Part shown: piece after piece, positions 11,769-19,106 of the stretch
Layout of the letters: each line of letters begins with the position of its first letter
Position numbering within the stretch: the stretch's first letter is position 1
Assembly: GCF_007362775.1 (NCBI RefSeq)
Contig: NZ_CP041692.1
Span: 2,914,001-2,978,000, forward strand
DNA length: 64,000 nt
Direction: 5' to 3'
Origin: Microlunatus elymi
GTDB taxonomy: Bacteria; Actinomycetota; Actinomycetes; Propionibacteriales; Propionibacteriaceae
The notes under the pieces: generated by a model
Seen by the model: only the letters and a program-made list of their open reading frames with translations
The model's database searches: none
Told to the model about the DNA's origin: nothing
Made by a program: the position numbers and the translations under genes

Positions 11769-12887
11769 GTGACATCACTCCTCGACCAGGAGCCGGAGAA
11801 GCGCAGCGCCTCCGCGGCCCGCCGCGGCAAGGGCTGCCTCGCGGTGCTGGTCGCGCTGGCGATCCTGGTCGGCGGCGGCTACCTCGGCTGGCACAAGCTG
11901 TCCGGGGTGGTCGAGAACGCACTGTCCACGCCGGACTACACCACCAAGCAGGGCGTCGCCAACGTCACGGTGACCGTGCCCGAGGGGGCGTCGCTGACCT
12001 CGATCGGACAGGAACTGGTCGAGGCCGACGTGGTCAAGTCGACCAAGGCGTTCAGCAAGGCGATCCAGAAGTACGACGGGCAGCCGACGGTGCAGGCGGG
12101 CTCCTACAAGATGCGCACTCAGTTGCCCGCGACGGTCGCGCTCACCCGGCTGACCACACCGCAGAAGTACCGCATCCGCAACCAGATCCAGATCCTCGAG
12201 GGTCTACGGCTGAGTGAGCAGGTGGCGGTGCTGGCCAAGGAGACCAAGATCCCGGCCAAGCAGTATCAGGCCGCGCTGAAGAAGCCGGGGGATCTCGGTC
12301 TGCCGACCTGGGCGAAGAATCGCCCGGAGGGCTTCCTCTTCCCGGACAGCTACGAGCTGACCGACAACGCCACCGCGACCTCGGTGCTGCAGCAGATGAC
12401 CGAACGCTTCAACCAGGTGTCGGCCGAGATCGATCTGCCCGGCCGGGCCAGCGCGCTGCACCTGACCCCGTACCAGGTGGTGATCGTGGCCAGCCTGATC
12501 GAGGCCGAGGTGAATCGGCCGGCGGACCGGCCGAAGGCAGCCCGGGTGATCTACAACCGGCTGGCCAAGGGCATGCCGCTGCAGCTGGACTCGACCGTCC
12601 ACTACGCGATCGGCCGGCGCGGCAAGGTGACCACCACCGCGCAGGAGCGGGCCAGCAAATCGCCGTACAACACCTACGTGCACAAGGGTCTGCCACCCGG
12701 CCCGATCGGCGCGCCCGGCAAGGCGGCGCTGGAGGCCGCGGCCAACCCCGCCGCCGGCAGCTGGCTTTATTGGGTCGCCATCAACCCGCAGACCGGCGAG
12801 ACGGTGTTCACCAACACCAAAGCCGAACACGACGCGGCCGTGCTCCGCTTCCAGCAGTGGTGCCAAGCCCACAAGGGCAAATGCTGA
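11769..12887 (+). CDS. mltG: Endolytic transglycosylase MltG (YceG family)
   Basis: Inner-membrane enzyme that cuts nascent glycan strands and sets peptidoglycan chain length. It is 372 aa: a cytoplasmic arm, one membrane segment (GCLAVLVALAILVGGGYLGW, about residues 20-40), a LysM-like region (VTVPEGASLTSIGQELVEAD) and the YceG catalytic domain. The catalytic glutamate lies in ASLIEAEV (about residue 245), followed by ARVIYNRLAKGMPLQLDST and the closing YWVAINPQTGETVF. Start is GTG 11769. Its stop is directly followed by the aroE ATG. Confidence 0.95.
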   Translation: MTSLLDQEPEKRSASAARRGKGCLAVLVALAILVGGGYLGWHKLSGVVENALSTPDYTTKQGVANVTVTVPEGASLTSIGQELVEADVVKSTKAFSKAIQKYDGQPTVQAGSYKMRTQLPATVALTRLTTPQKYRIRNQIQILEGLRLSEQVAVLAKETKIPAKQYQAALKKPGDLGLPTWAKNRPEGFLFPDSYELTDNATATSVLQQMTERFNQVSAEIDLPGRASALHLTPYQVVIVASLIEAEVNRPADRPKAARVIYNRLAKGMPLQLDSTVHYAIGRRGKVTTTAQERASKSPYNTYVHKGLPPGPIGAPGKAALEAAANPAAGSWLYWVAINPQTGETVFTNTKAEHDAAVLRFQQWCQAHKGKC

Positions 12888-13700
12888 ATGACCGTACGTT
12901 GTGCCGTGCTCGGCTCGCCGATCGAGCACTCGCTGTCCCCGGCGCTGCATCGCGCCGCCTACGCCGCGCTCGGGTTGACCGACTGGGAGTATCAGCGGCA
13001 TCGGGTGGAGGCCGACGAACTGGCCGGCTTCGTTGCTGGTCTTGATCCCAGTTGGCGAGGGCTGAGCCTGACGATGCCGCTGAAGGTGGCCGCGCTGGAG
13101 CTGGGGGAGCCGGACGAACTGGCCCTGCTGGCCGAAGCTGCGAACACCATGATCATTTCCGCCGACGGAGGTCGGAGGGTCTACAACACCGACGTCGGCG
13201 GTCTGGTCTCGGCGTTCGCCGCCGCCGGAGTGACCAAGATCAACTCCGCGACCGTGCTCGGTTCCGGCGCGACCGCACGCTCGTCGATGATCTCGGCGTC
13301 CCGGATGGGCGCGGAGCGGATCCTGCTGATGGCGCGCCGAGTTGATCATGCTCGGAGCTCGCTCGGAGGATTGGCTGATCGGCTCGGCGTCGGCCTCGAC
13401 GTGGTCGGCTGGGGAGATCGGGTTCCGGTCGCGGACGTGCTGATCTCCACCGTCGTCGGCGGTGCCGCCGACCCGATCGCCGACGCCGCGGCGGCCGCCG
13501 CCCGGGTGATCTTCGACGTCATCTACGACCCCTGGCCGACCGCTCTGGCGACCGCCGCCGAGCAGTCCGGCAGGACCGTACTCAACGGGTTGGATCTGCT
13601 CGTACATCAGGCCATCGGCCAACTCGAGCTGATGACCGGCCGTACGGTCGACCCCGAAGTCCTGCTGCAAGCCGGACGTACCGCCCTCGCCGCCCTCTGA
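12888..13700 (+). CDS. aroE: Shikimate dehydrogenase
   Basis: Reduces 3-dehydroshikimate to shikimate with NADPH, the fourth step of the chorismate pathway. It is 270 aa. Substrate-binding motif GSPIEHSLSPALHRAAY is at the N-terminus, the catalytic lysine in LTMPLKVAAL, and the C-terminal GLDLLVHQAIGQLELMTG is typical. The dinucleotide loop is GSGATARSS, where GxGGxxx would be usual. It follows mltG with no gap; the rest of the aro cluster (aroC-aroK-aroB) is 2.3 kb away, separated by a repeat-rich island. Confidence 0.95.
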   Translation: MTVRCAVLGSPIEHSLSPALHRAAYAALGLTDWEYQRHRVEADELAGFVAGLDPSWRGLSLTMPLKVAALELGEPDELALLAEAANTMIISADGGRRVYNTDVGGLVSAFAAAGVTKINSATVLGSGATARSSMISASRMGAERILLMARRVDHARSSLGGLADRLGVGLDVVGWGDRVPVADVLISTVVGGAADPIADAAAAAARVIFDVIYDPWPTALATAAEQSGRTVLNGLDLLVHQAIGQLELMTGRTVDPEVLLQAGRTALAAL

Positions 13701-13723
13701 ACCAGACCCCACCGCGCCCCGCC

Positions 13724-13782
13724 GGATTCCAGGAGGTTCTGGTCGTTCCGGGTGCAGGTATGGGTGCCGCCCCTCCTCAAAC
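13724..13782 (+). repeat. 61-nt palindromic REP-like element, family 1, copy 1
   Basis: Left arm GGATTCCAGGAGG, conserved centre TATGGGTGC, right arm CCCTCCTCAAAC partly decayed. First of six copies downstream of aroE. Confidence 0.75.
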
Positions 13783-13830
13783 CTTCCCTCGAGCCAGGGC
13801 TGGCAGGACCCCTAACCGCGGGCCCACGAC

Positions 13831-13891
13831 GAATTCCAAGAGGTTCTGGTCGTCCCCGGCGCGGGTATGGGTGCGTGCCCTCCTGGAATTC
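13831..13891 (+). repeat. REP-like element, family 1, copy 2
   Basis: GAATTCCAAGAGG at the left end and CCTCCTGGAATTC at the right form a 13-bp stem with one mismatch; centre TATGGGTGC. Nearly identical to copy 3, 105 bp away, including the intervening spacer. Confidence 0.85.
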
Positions 13892-13935
13892 TCCTCCTAC
13901 CGGGCTGGCGGGCCCACGGGCGGGCACCCCACGAC

Positions 13936-13996
13936 GAATTCCAGGAGGTTCTGGTCGTCCCCGGCGCGGGTATGGGTGCGTGCCCTCCTGGAATTC
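13936..13996 (+). repeat. REP-like element, family 1, copy 3 (best copy)
   Basis: Perfect 13-bp inverted repeat: GAATTCCAGGAGG pairs with CCTCCTGGAATTC across a 35-nt centre that includes GGTCGTCCCCGGCGCGGG and TATGGGTGC. This is the type copy. Confidence 0.9.
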
Positions 13997-14039
13997 TCCT
14001 CCCACCGGCTGGCGGCCCCACGGGCGGGCACCCCACGAC

Positions 14040-14099
14040 GAATCCCAGGAGGTTGCGGTCGCCACAGCGTCGGTATGGGTGCGTACCATCCTGCGATTT
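14040..14099 (+). repeat. REP-like element, family 1, copy 4
   Basis: GAATCCCAGGAGG left arm, GGTATGGGTGC centre, degenerate right arm CATCCTGCGATTT. Spaced 104 bp from copy 3. Confidence 0.75.
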
Positions 14100-14211
14100 G
14101 CTGCCGGTGAGTCGGGGTTGGGGTCGGACCTCGTTCCGGTGCTCGTGGGGCGGATAGCGCTCCGAGCGGCCCATGCGGTTGGGCGTTCCGAGCCACCGAT
14201 CCTTGGCCCAC

Positions 14212-14271
14212 GGATTCCAGGAGGTTCCGGTCGTTCCCAGTGCAGGTATGGGTGCGTATCCTCCTGAAACT
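14212..14271 (+). repeat. REP-like element, family 1, copy 5
   Basis: Left arm GGATTCCAGGAGG, centre GGTATGGGTGC, right arm CCTCCTGAAAC. Followed 107 bp later by copy 6. Confidence 0.8.
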
Positions 14272-14318
14272 CTCCTCCCCACCGGGTCCGGCAGACCCCT
14301 CGCCGATCCTTGGCCGAC

Positions 14319-14380
14319 GGATTCCAGGAGGTACTGGTCGTTCCGAGTCCGCGTGTGGGGGCACACCCGCCAACTCTGCA
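14319..14380 (+). repeat. REP-like element, family 1, copy 6 (decayed)
   Basis: Left arm GGATTCCAGGAGG and GGTCGTTCCG are clear; the centre is changed (GTGTGGGGGC) and the right arm is lost. It lies next to the 3' end of the nuclease-like gene on the opposite strand. Confidence 0.65.
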
Positions 14381-14416
14381 CGAGACGCGTGGTGACGCCG
14401 GGCTCACTCATCGCTG

Positions 14417-15403
14417 TTACGACTCCGGATGCTCGGATGGTGCCCAGCCCGGGGGTGTCAAGGTCCACCGGTCCTTCGAGAGGTGTCGCTCGAGTCCGCG
14501 GCGGTAGCCGGCGATCACGCGCTGGATCAGACCGTCGCGAGCTGCGCGGAAATCGAGCGAGTCCGATCGCACCACGGTGACGTTGTGATCCTCGAAGAGT
14601 TCCTCGCGGAGGTTGTCGTTGTGGTGCTGCCAGCGATCACGGTGGCCCTCACCGTCGAACTCGGTCGCCAGAGCCGCCTCCGGATCGAACAGATCCGGTT
14701 TGCCGAGGAGCGCGCCCGATCGGGTATAGACCGGACGGTTGATCAAGGGTTGTGGCAGGCCGGCCTCGCGGCAATAGCACCACCGCAACCTGGACTCCCA
14801 ACCACTGCGTACGCCCGGGCGGGCCAGCTCGAACACCTCCCGGGCGCGGCCGATCCCGGTAGCGCCGCGCTGCCGAACGATGAATGCGTTCAGCTGATCA
14901 TTCGTCAGATAGGTCTTCGCCAGCATCGCCTCCACGAAGACGACCGCTTCCTCCAAGTCGGCTGACCAGCGCGCGCCGTCGAACGCGGTCCGGACCCCGA
15001 ACGTGATCGGAATCCGCCGATGGACCATGACCTCGGCGGACGGCAGCACGGTCTGGTGATAGCGCACGCCCGGAACGGGCCGGCGATGTGGTGCGCCGAG
15101 GATGTCGACCGGAAGCAAGCGCCCGGTTCGAGCGTCGTAGCCGTCCAACCAGTCCGCGCCGAGGATGTACGCCGCCGCCCAGCCACCAATCGCCATGCCG
15201 GCACCGAGCAGCGGCACGCAGTCGATGATCCGCTGCGTCGGCGTGATCGACTCGGCAGCGGGCACGTACCAGCCGCGGCTGGACCGACGCCACCGAGTGC
15301 GTACCCGAAGCCGACTCCTGCCGACGCCCAGCTCGGCAAGATCGGCGACAGCACGCGGAGGAGTGACGGCGGGACGTTCCTCGGAGAATCGACTTCGGGC
15401 CAT
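14417..15403 (-). CDS. AbiEi-like winged-helix / DUF559 (Vsr-like) nuclease-fold protein
   Basis: A 328-aa protein. The N-terminal part (GRSRLRVRTRWRRSSRGWYV) resembles the winged-helix domain of AbiEi-type proteins. The C-terminal part resembles the DUF559/Vsr-like PD-(D/E)XK nuclease fold: E203 in GWESRLRW, D237 in GKPDLFDPEA, and E248-F-D250-G in ATEFDGEGHR form the expected acidic set, and H253 follows. Function is unknown; the family is numerous in Actinobacteria. It lies alone on the minus strand between aroE and aroC, with six palindromic repeats beyond its 3' end and three beyond its 5' end. A paralogue with the same layout is at 29033-29953. Related proteins are sometimes labelled type IV antitoxins, but no AbiEii-like partner is present, so that label is not supported here. 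Confidence 0.75.
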   Translation of the reverse strand: MARSRFSEERPAVTPPRAVADLAELGVGRSRLRVRTRWRRSSRGWYVPAAESITPTQRIIDCVPLLGAGMAIGGWAAAYILGADWLDGYDARTGRLLPVDILGAPHRRPVPGVRYHQTVLPSAEVMVHRRIPITFGVRTAFDGARWSADLEEAVVFVEAMLAKTYLTNDQLNAFIVRQRGATGIGRAREVFELARPGVRSGWESRLRWCYCREAGLPQPLINRPVYTRSGALLGKPDLFDPEAALATEFDGEGHRDRWQHHNDNLREELFEDHNVTVVRSDSLDFRAARDGLIQRVIAGYRRGLERHLSKDRWTLTPPGWAPSEHPES

Positions 15404-15522
15404 CGGTAAATCCTCAAGCCGAACGCCACGATCACCGCCGAGTTATCCACAGGCCGCCGCTCCTCACGCCTCAGCTCCGTGGAGCCTGACGAATCTGCCG
15501 ACTCACGGCCGCGTTCAAGTTC

Positions 15523-15584
15523 GGAATTTCAGGAGGTTCCGGCTCGCCGGCGTGCTCCTATGGGTGCAGGCCCTCCTAGGATTC
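15523..15584 (+). repeat. REP-like element, family 1, copy 7
   Basis: CGGAATTTCAGGAGGTTCCGG at the left (here read in two parts, GGAATTTCAGGAGG and TTCCGG), centre CTATGGGTGC, right arm CCCTCCTAGGATTCG. It lies about 120 bp beyond the start codon of the nuclease-like gene. Confidence 0.8.
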
Positions 15585-15615
15585 GTCGTACGAGCGCTCG
15601 GCGCGCTCAAGTTCA

Positions 15616-15690
15616 GGATTCCAGGAGGCTGGGGCTCGCGGACTGCTCCTATGGGTGCGGGTCCTATGGGTGCGGGCCCTCCTGGGATTC
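15616..15690 (+). repeat. REP-like element, family 1, copy 8 with duplicated centre
   Basis: Arms GGATTCCAGGAGG and CCTCCTGGGATTC are intact. The centre block TCCTATGGGTGCGGG occurs twice in a row, making this copy 75 nt instead of 61. Confidence 0.8.
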
Positions 15691-15803
15691 GCGGCACGGG
15701 AGCGCTCGCTCCCTTCTCCAGAGCTCAGGAAGGTTCGGGGCACCCTGGTCCAGCAGCACAGGTTCGCAGAGGTCTTCAGAGCTGACCGCAGGGACCCGCG
15801 CCA

Positions 15804-15865
15804 GGGACTCAAGGAGGTTCCGCAGCTCACCGGGCGCCTATGGGTGCGGGGCCTCCTGGGATTCG
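15804..15865 (+). repeat. REP-like element, family 1, copy 9
   Basis: Left arm GGACTCAAGGAGG, centre CTATGGGTGCGGG, right arm CCTCCTGGGATTC. It is the last copy before aroC, about 125 bp upstream of the aroC start. Confidence 0.8.
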
Positions 15866-15989
15866 CCGCGAGCCGGCACGGATGCATCCCCAGGGAGCAG
15901 CCCCACCTGGATCGGGGCCAACTGGGCGTCGAGGCGGTCCGGGCGAGACCGGGATCCGGCACCGGAGGGCGCGTGAAAGGATTGCGCTC

Positions 15990-17186
15990 ATGCTGCGTTG
16001 GTTGACCGCTGGTGAGTCGCATGGCCAGGGCCTGGTGTCCATCCTCGAAGGGCTGCCGTCCGGAGTCGAGATCACGACCGAGGACATCGCCGATGCGCTG
16101 GCCCGGCGCCGGCTCGGATTCGGCCGGGGCGCCCGGATGAAGTTCGAGGCCGACAAGGTCACCATGATCGGCGGCGTACGCCACGGCCTCACGCTCGGCT
16201 CGCCGGTGGCGATCGAGATCGCCAACACCGAGTGGCCCAAGTGGGAGACGGTGATGTCGCCGGACCCGGTGGACGCCGAGGTACTGGCCAGCCAGGCCCG
16301 CAACGCGCCGTTGACCCGGCCGCGCCCGGGCCACGCCGACCTGGTCGGGATGCAGAAGTACCGCGTCGACGAGGCCCGTCCGATCCTGGAACGGGCCAGT
16401 GCCCGGGAGACCGCATCGAGGGTCGCGCTCGGCCGGGTCGCCTCGGCCTACCTGCAGCAGACGTACGGGGTCAGCGTGCTCAGCCACGTGGTCGAGCTCG
16501 GCTCGGTCCGGGCGGCGTACGGACTGATGCCGACCATCGACGACCTCCCCAGGATCGACGAGGATCCGCTGCGCTGCGTCGATCCGGACGCGAGCCCGAA
16601 GATGGTCGAGGAGGTCAAGTCCGCGCAGAAGGACGGCGACACCCTCGGTGGTGTGGTCGAGGTGCTGGTCTGGGGTCTGCCTCCGGGCCTCGGCTCGCAC
16701 ATCCAGGGTGACCGGCGGCTGGACGCCCGGCTGGCCGCGGCGCTGATGGGCATCCAGGCCATCAAGGGCGTCGAGGTCGGCGACGGTTTCGAACTGGCCA
16801 GGACTCGGGGCAGCCTGGCCCACGACGAGATCGTGCTGGAGGGCGGCGGGATCGCACGTGCCTCGCATCGCTCCGGCGGCACCGAGGGCGGGATGAGCAC
16901 CGGCGAAGTGCTGCGCGTTCGGGCGGCGATGAAGCCGATCTCCACCGTGCCGCGAGCGCTGCGGACCGTCGACACCAACACCGGTGAGCCGGCGGTCGCG
17001 CACAATCAGCGGTCCGACGTGTGTGCGGTGCCGGCGGCCGGAGTGGTGGCCGAGGCGATGGTCGCCCTGGTGCTGGCCGAGGCAGCGGTGGAGAAGTTCG
17101 GCGCCGACTCGGTCGCCGAGGCCCGCCGCAACTACGAGTCCTACCTGGCCGACATCGCCGAGCGCGGGCTGAAGCTGCATGACTGA
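15990..17186 (+). CDS. aroC: Chorismate synthase
   Basis: Converts 5-enolpyruvylshikimate-3-phosphate to chorismate using reduced FMN, the last step of the common aromatic pathway. It is 398 aa, starting [15 protein letters not shown], the family's invariant N-terminus. [24 protein letters not shown] and [13 protein letters not shown] are also visible. ATG 15990 has GAAAGGA at 15975-15981; a longer in-frame extension into the repeat region is rejected. It overlaps aroK by 8 bp. Confidence 0.97.
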   Translation: MLRWLTAGESHGQGLVSILEGLPSGVEITTEDIADALARRRLGFGRGARMKFEADKVTMIGGVRHGLTLGSPVAIEIANTEWPKWETVMSPDPVDAEVLASQARNAPLTRPRPGHADLVGMQKYRVDEARPILERASARETASRVALGRVASAYLQQTYGVSVLSHVVELGSVRAAYGLMPTIDDLPRIDEDPLRCVDPDASPKMVEEVKSAQKDGDTLGGVVEVLVWGLPPGLGSHIQGDRRLDARLAAALMGIQAIKGVEVGDGFELARTRGSLAHDEIVLEGGGIARASHRSGGTEGGMSTGEVLRVRAAMKPISTVPRALRTVDTNTGEPAVAHNQRSDVCAVPAAGVVAEAMVALVLAEAAVEKFGADSVAEARRNYESYLADIAERGLKLHD

Positions 17187-17778
17187 GGAGTACGGGGCCG
17201 GCCCTTCGACAGGCTCAGGCACCTCGACCGGCTCAGCGACCTCACCGGGCGCAGGGGCCGCGGAGGTCGGGCCGATCGTGCTGGTCGGCCCGCCGAGTTC
17301 GGGCAAGACCACGGTCGGCCGGCTGCTCGCCGCCGAACTGGGCACCGACTTCCTCGACGTCGACGAGTTGATCGAACAGCGCACCGGCAAGCTGATCGGC
17401 GAGATCTTCGCCGACGACGGCGAGCCGGCGTTCCGGGAGCTCGAGACGGCGACCACGATCGAGGTGATCACCGATCCGACCCAACCGCAGTCCCGGGTGA
17501 TCTCGCTCGGCGGCGGCGCCGTCACCTCGGCCCAGATCCGGCGTGCGCTCACCCCGTACCGAGTGGTCTGGCTCAGGGTCGGGATCGCCGCGGCAGCGAA
17601 GCGGATCGGCCTGAACACCGCCCGCCCGCTGCTGCTGGGTAACGTACGGGGCCAGTTGATCAAGCTGATGCGAGAACGGGAACCGCTGTACGCCGAGGTG
17701 GCGACCATCGATCTGGCCACCGACGACGTCGAACCCGAGGAGCTCGTGCAGTTGATCATCGACGGACTCCGTGGGTAA
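17179..17778 (+). CDS. aroK: Shikimate kinase with repeat-derived N-terminal extension
   Basis: Phosphorylates shikimate at O3 with ATP. The P-loop [15 protein letters not shown], shikimate-binding [18 protein letters not shown] and SLGGGAV are all present. It is 199 aa, about 25-30 more than usual. The extra residues form a Gly/Ser/Thr-rich N-terminus (about residues 6-33) encoded by a segment containing CCTTCGACAGGCTCAGG, a sequence that recurs as a dispersed repeat in many high-GC genomes. The ATG at 17179 overlaps the end of aroC and fits translational coupling. A later start within the extension is not obvious, so the extension is probably translated. Confidence 0.93.
   Translation: MTEEYGAGPSTGSGTSTGSATSPGAGAAEVGPIVLVGPPSSGKTTVGRLLAAELGTDFLDVDELIEQRTGKLIGEIFADDGEPAFRELETATTIEVITDPTQPQSRVISLGGGAVTSAQIRRALTPYRVVWLRVGIAAAAKRIGLNTARPLLLGNVRGQLIKLMREREPLYAEVATIDLATDDVEPEELVQLIIDGLRG
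17201..17241. repeat. CCTTCGACAGGCTCAGG-type dispersed repeat inside aroK
   Basis: Two imperfect units in a row (TTCGACAGGCTCAGGCACC, then TCGACCGGCTCAGCGACC) lie in frame in the first 25 codons of aroK. This 17-mer is known to me as a common intergenic repeat in high-GC Actinobacteria; the copy number in this genome cannot be seen here. Confidence 0.6.
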
Positions 17779-17820
17779 CGACCAATCGCTGACAACCGCG
17801 AACGGGAGTGGTGGAAGATC

Positions 17821-18969
17821 TTGAACGCGCCGAGCTTCACGATCACCGTGCAGACCGACCAGCCGTACGACGTCCGGATCGGCCCGGGCGTGATCGAGGC
17901 CGTGCCCGAGCTGGTCCGGTCCAGCCAGCGCGTCGCGATCCTGCATCCGCAGAGCTGCATGGATCTGGTCTCCGGACTGGAGCGGCGTTTGGTCGATCAG
18001 GGCCAGGAGGTGGTCCGGATCCCGGTGCCGGACGCGGAAGAGGCCAAGACCGCCCAGGTGCTGGCCTACTGCTGGGCCTCCCTCGGCAAGGCCGGCTTCA
18101 CCCGTTCCGACAGCGTGATCGGTGTCGGCGGGGGAGCGACCACCGACCTGGCCGGGTTCGTTGCGGCGACCTGGTTGCGCGGGGTCCGGCTGGTCACCGT
18201 GCCGACCACCCTGCTCGGCATGGTCGACGCCGCGGTCGGCGGCAAGACCGGGATCAACACCGCCGAGGGGAAGAACCTGGTCGGCGCGTTCTACGAGCCG
18301 GCCGGAGTCGTCTGTGACCTGACCGCGCTGCGTACGTTGCCGGTCGAGGAACTGCGACCTGGCCTGGCCGAGGTGATCAAGTGCGGGTTCATCGCCGACC
18401 CGGCCATCCTCGACCTGGTCGCCGATCGGACCGCCCAGGTGCAGGATCCGGAGTCGGCCGAGCTGGCCGAGCTGGTGCGACGGTCGATCACGGTCAAGGC
18501 CGAGGTGGTTGCCAAGGACCTGCGTGAATCGACCTCGGTCGGCACTGCCGTCGGCCGCGAACTGCTCAACTACGGCCACACCCTGGGGCACGCGATCGAG
18601 CGCCGTGAGCACTACCGCTGGCGGCACGGCAACGCCGTCAGCGTCGGCATGGTGTACGTCGCCGAGCTGTCCCGGCGGGCCGGGCACCTGTCCGACGAGG
18701 TCGCCTCCCGGCACGCCGAACTGCTGTCGTCGGTCGGCCTGCCGACCACGTACGACCCGGACGCCTTCGACGATCTGCTGGCCGGGATGGCGCTGGACAA
18801 GAAGAGCCGCGGTTCGACGCTGCGGTTCGTGATCCTGGACGACAGGTCGTCTCCAGGCGACGCTGCGCGTCGACACACCCAGGCCACCATGCTGGTCGGG
18901 CCGCCGACCTCGATGCTGGAGGAGGCGTACGCGGCGATCAACGGTGAGAGCCAGATATCGGCCCGATAA
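17821..18969 (+). CDS. aroB: 3-dehydroquinate synthase
   Basis: Cyclises DAHP to 3-dehydroquinate, the second step of the shikimate pathway, using NAD+ and a divalent metal. It is 382 aa. GVGGGATTDLAGFVAATWLR and PTTLLGMVDAAVGGKTGIN are the nucleotide and substrate motifs; LAEVIKCGFI and the metal-binding HTLGHAIE and RHGNAVSVGM regions are intact. The start is TTG 17821 with GGAAG at 17813-17817; no ATG or GTG in frame fits better. It closes the aroC-aroK-aroB cluster. Confidence 0.95.
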   Translation: MNAPSFTITVQTDQPYDVRIGPGVIEAVPELVRSSQRVAILHPQSCMDLVSGLERRLVDQGQEVVRIPVPDAEEAKTAQVLAYCWASLGKAGFTRSDSVIGVGGGATTDLAGFVAATWLRGVRLVTVPTTLLGMVDAAVGGKTGINTAEGKNLVGAFYEPAGVVCDLTALRTLPVEELRPGLAEVIKCGFIADPAILDLVADRTAQVQDPESAELAELVRRSITVKAEVVAKDLRESTSVGTAVGRELLNYGHTLGHAIERREHYRWRHGNAVSVGMVYVAELSRRAGHLSDEVASRHAELLSSVGLPTTYDPDAFDDLLAGMALDKKSRGSTLRFVILDDRSSPGDAARRHTQATMLVGPPTSMLEEAYAAINGESQISAR

Positions 18970-19106
18970 AGATTCGCTCGGGGAGTTGGTTGATATGGCA
19001 ATCACATGGTTACCTCAACCGGGGTCGGATCCGGCCCGGACTCGTTTGTCCGGTGTTCGTCGGATCGGACCGGACCCAATAGCGATCTCGTGAGGAGCCC
19101 GTCTCG

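Noticed and set aside
13724-14380. CRISPR array
   Set aside because: Repeats are spaced regularly (about 105 bp), but they are 61-nt palindromes with diverging sequence, and the spacers resemble each other instead of being unique. No cas genes are present.
14417-15403. Type IV toxin-antitoxin (AbiEi/AbiEii) pair
   Set aside because: Only the AbiEi-like part is present; neighbours are repeats and aro genes, with no nucleotidyltransferase toxin. The C-terminal half fits a nuclease fold better.
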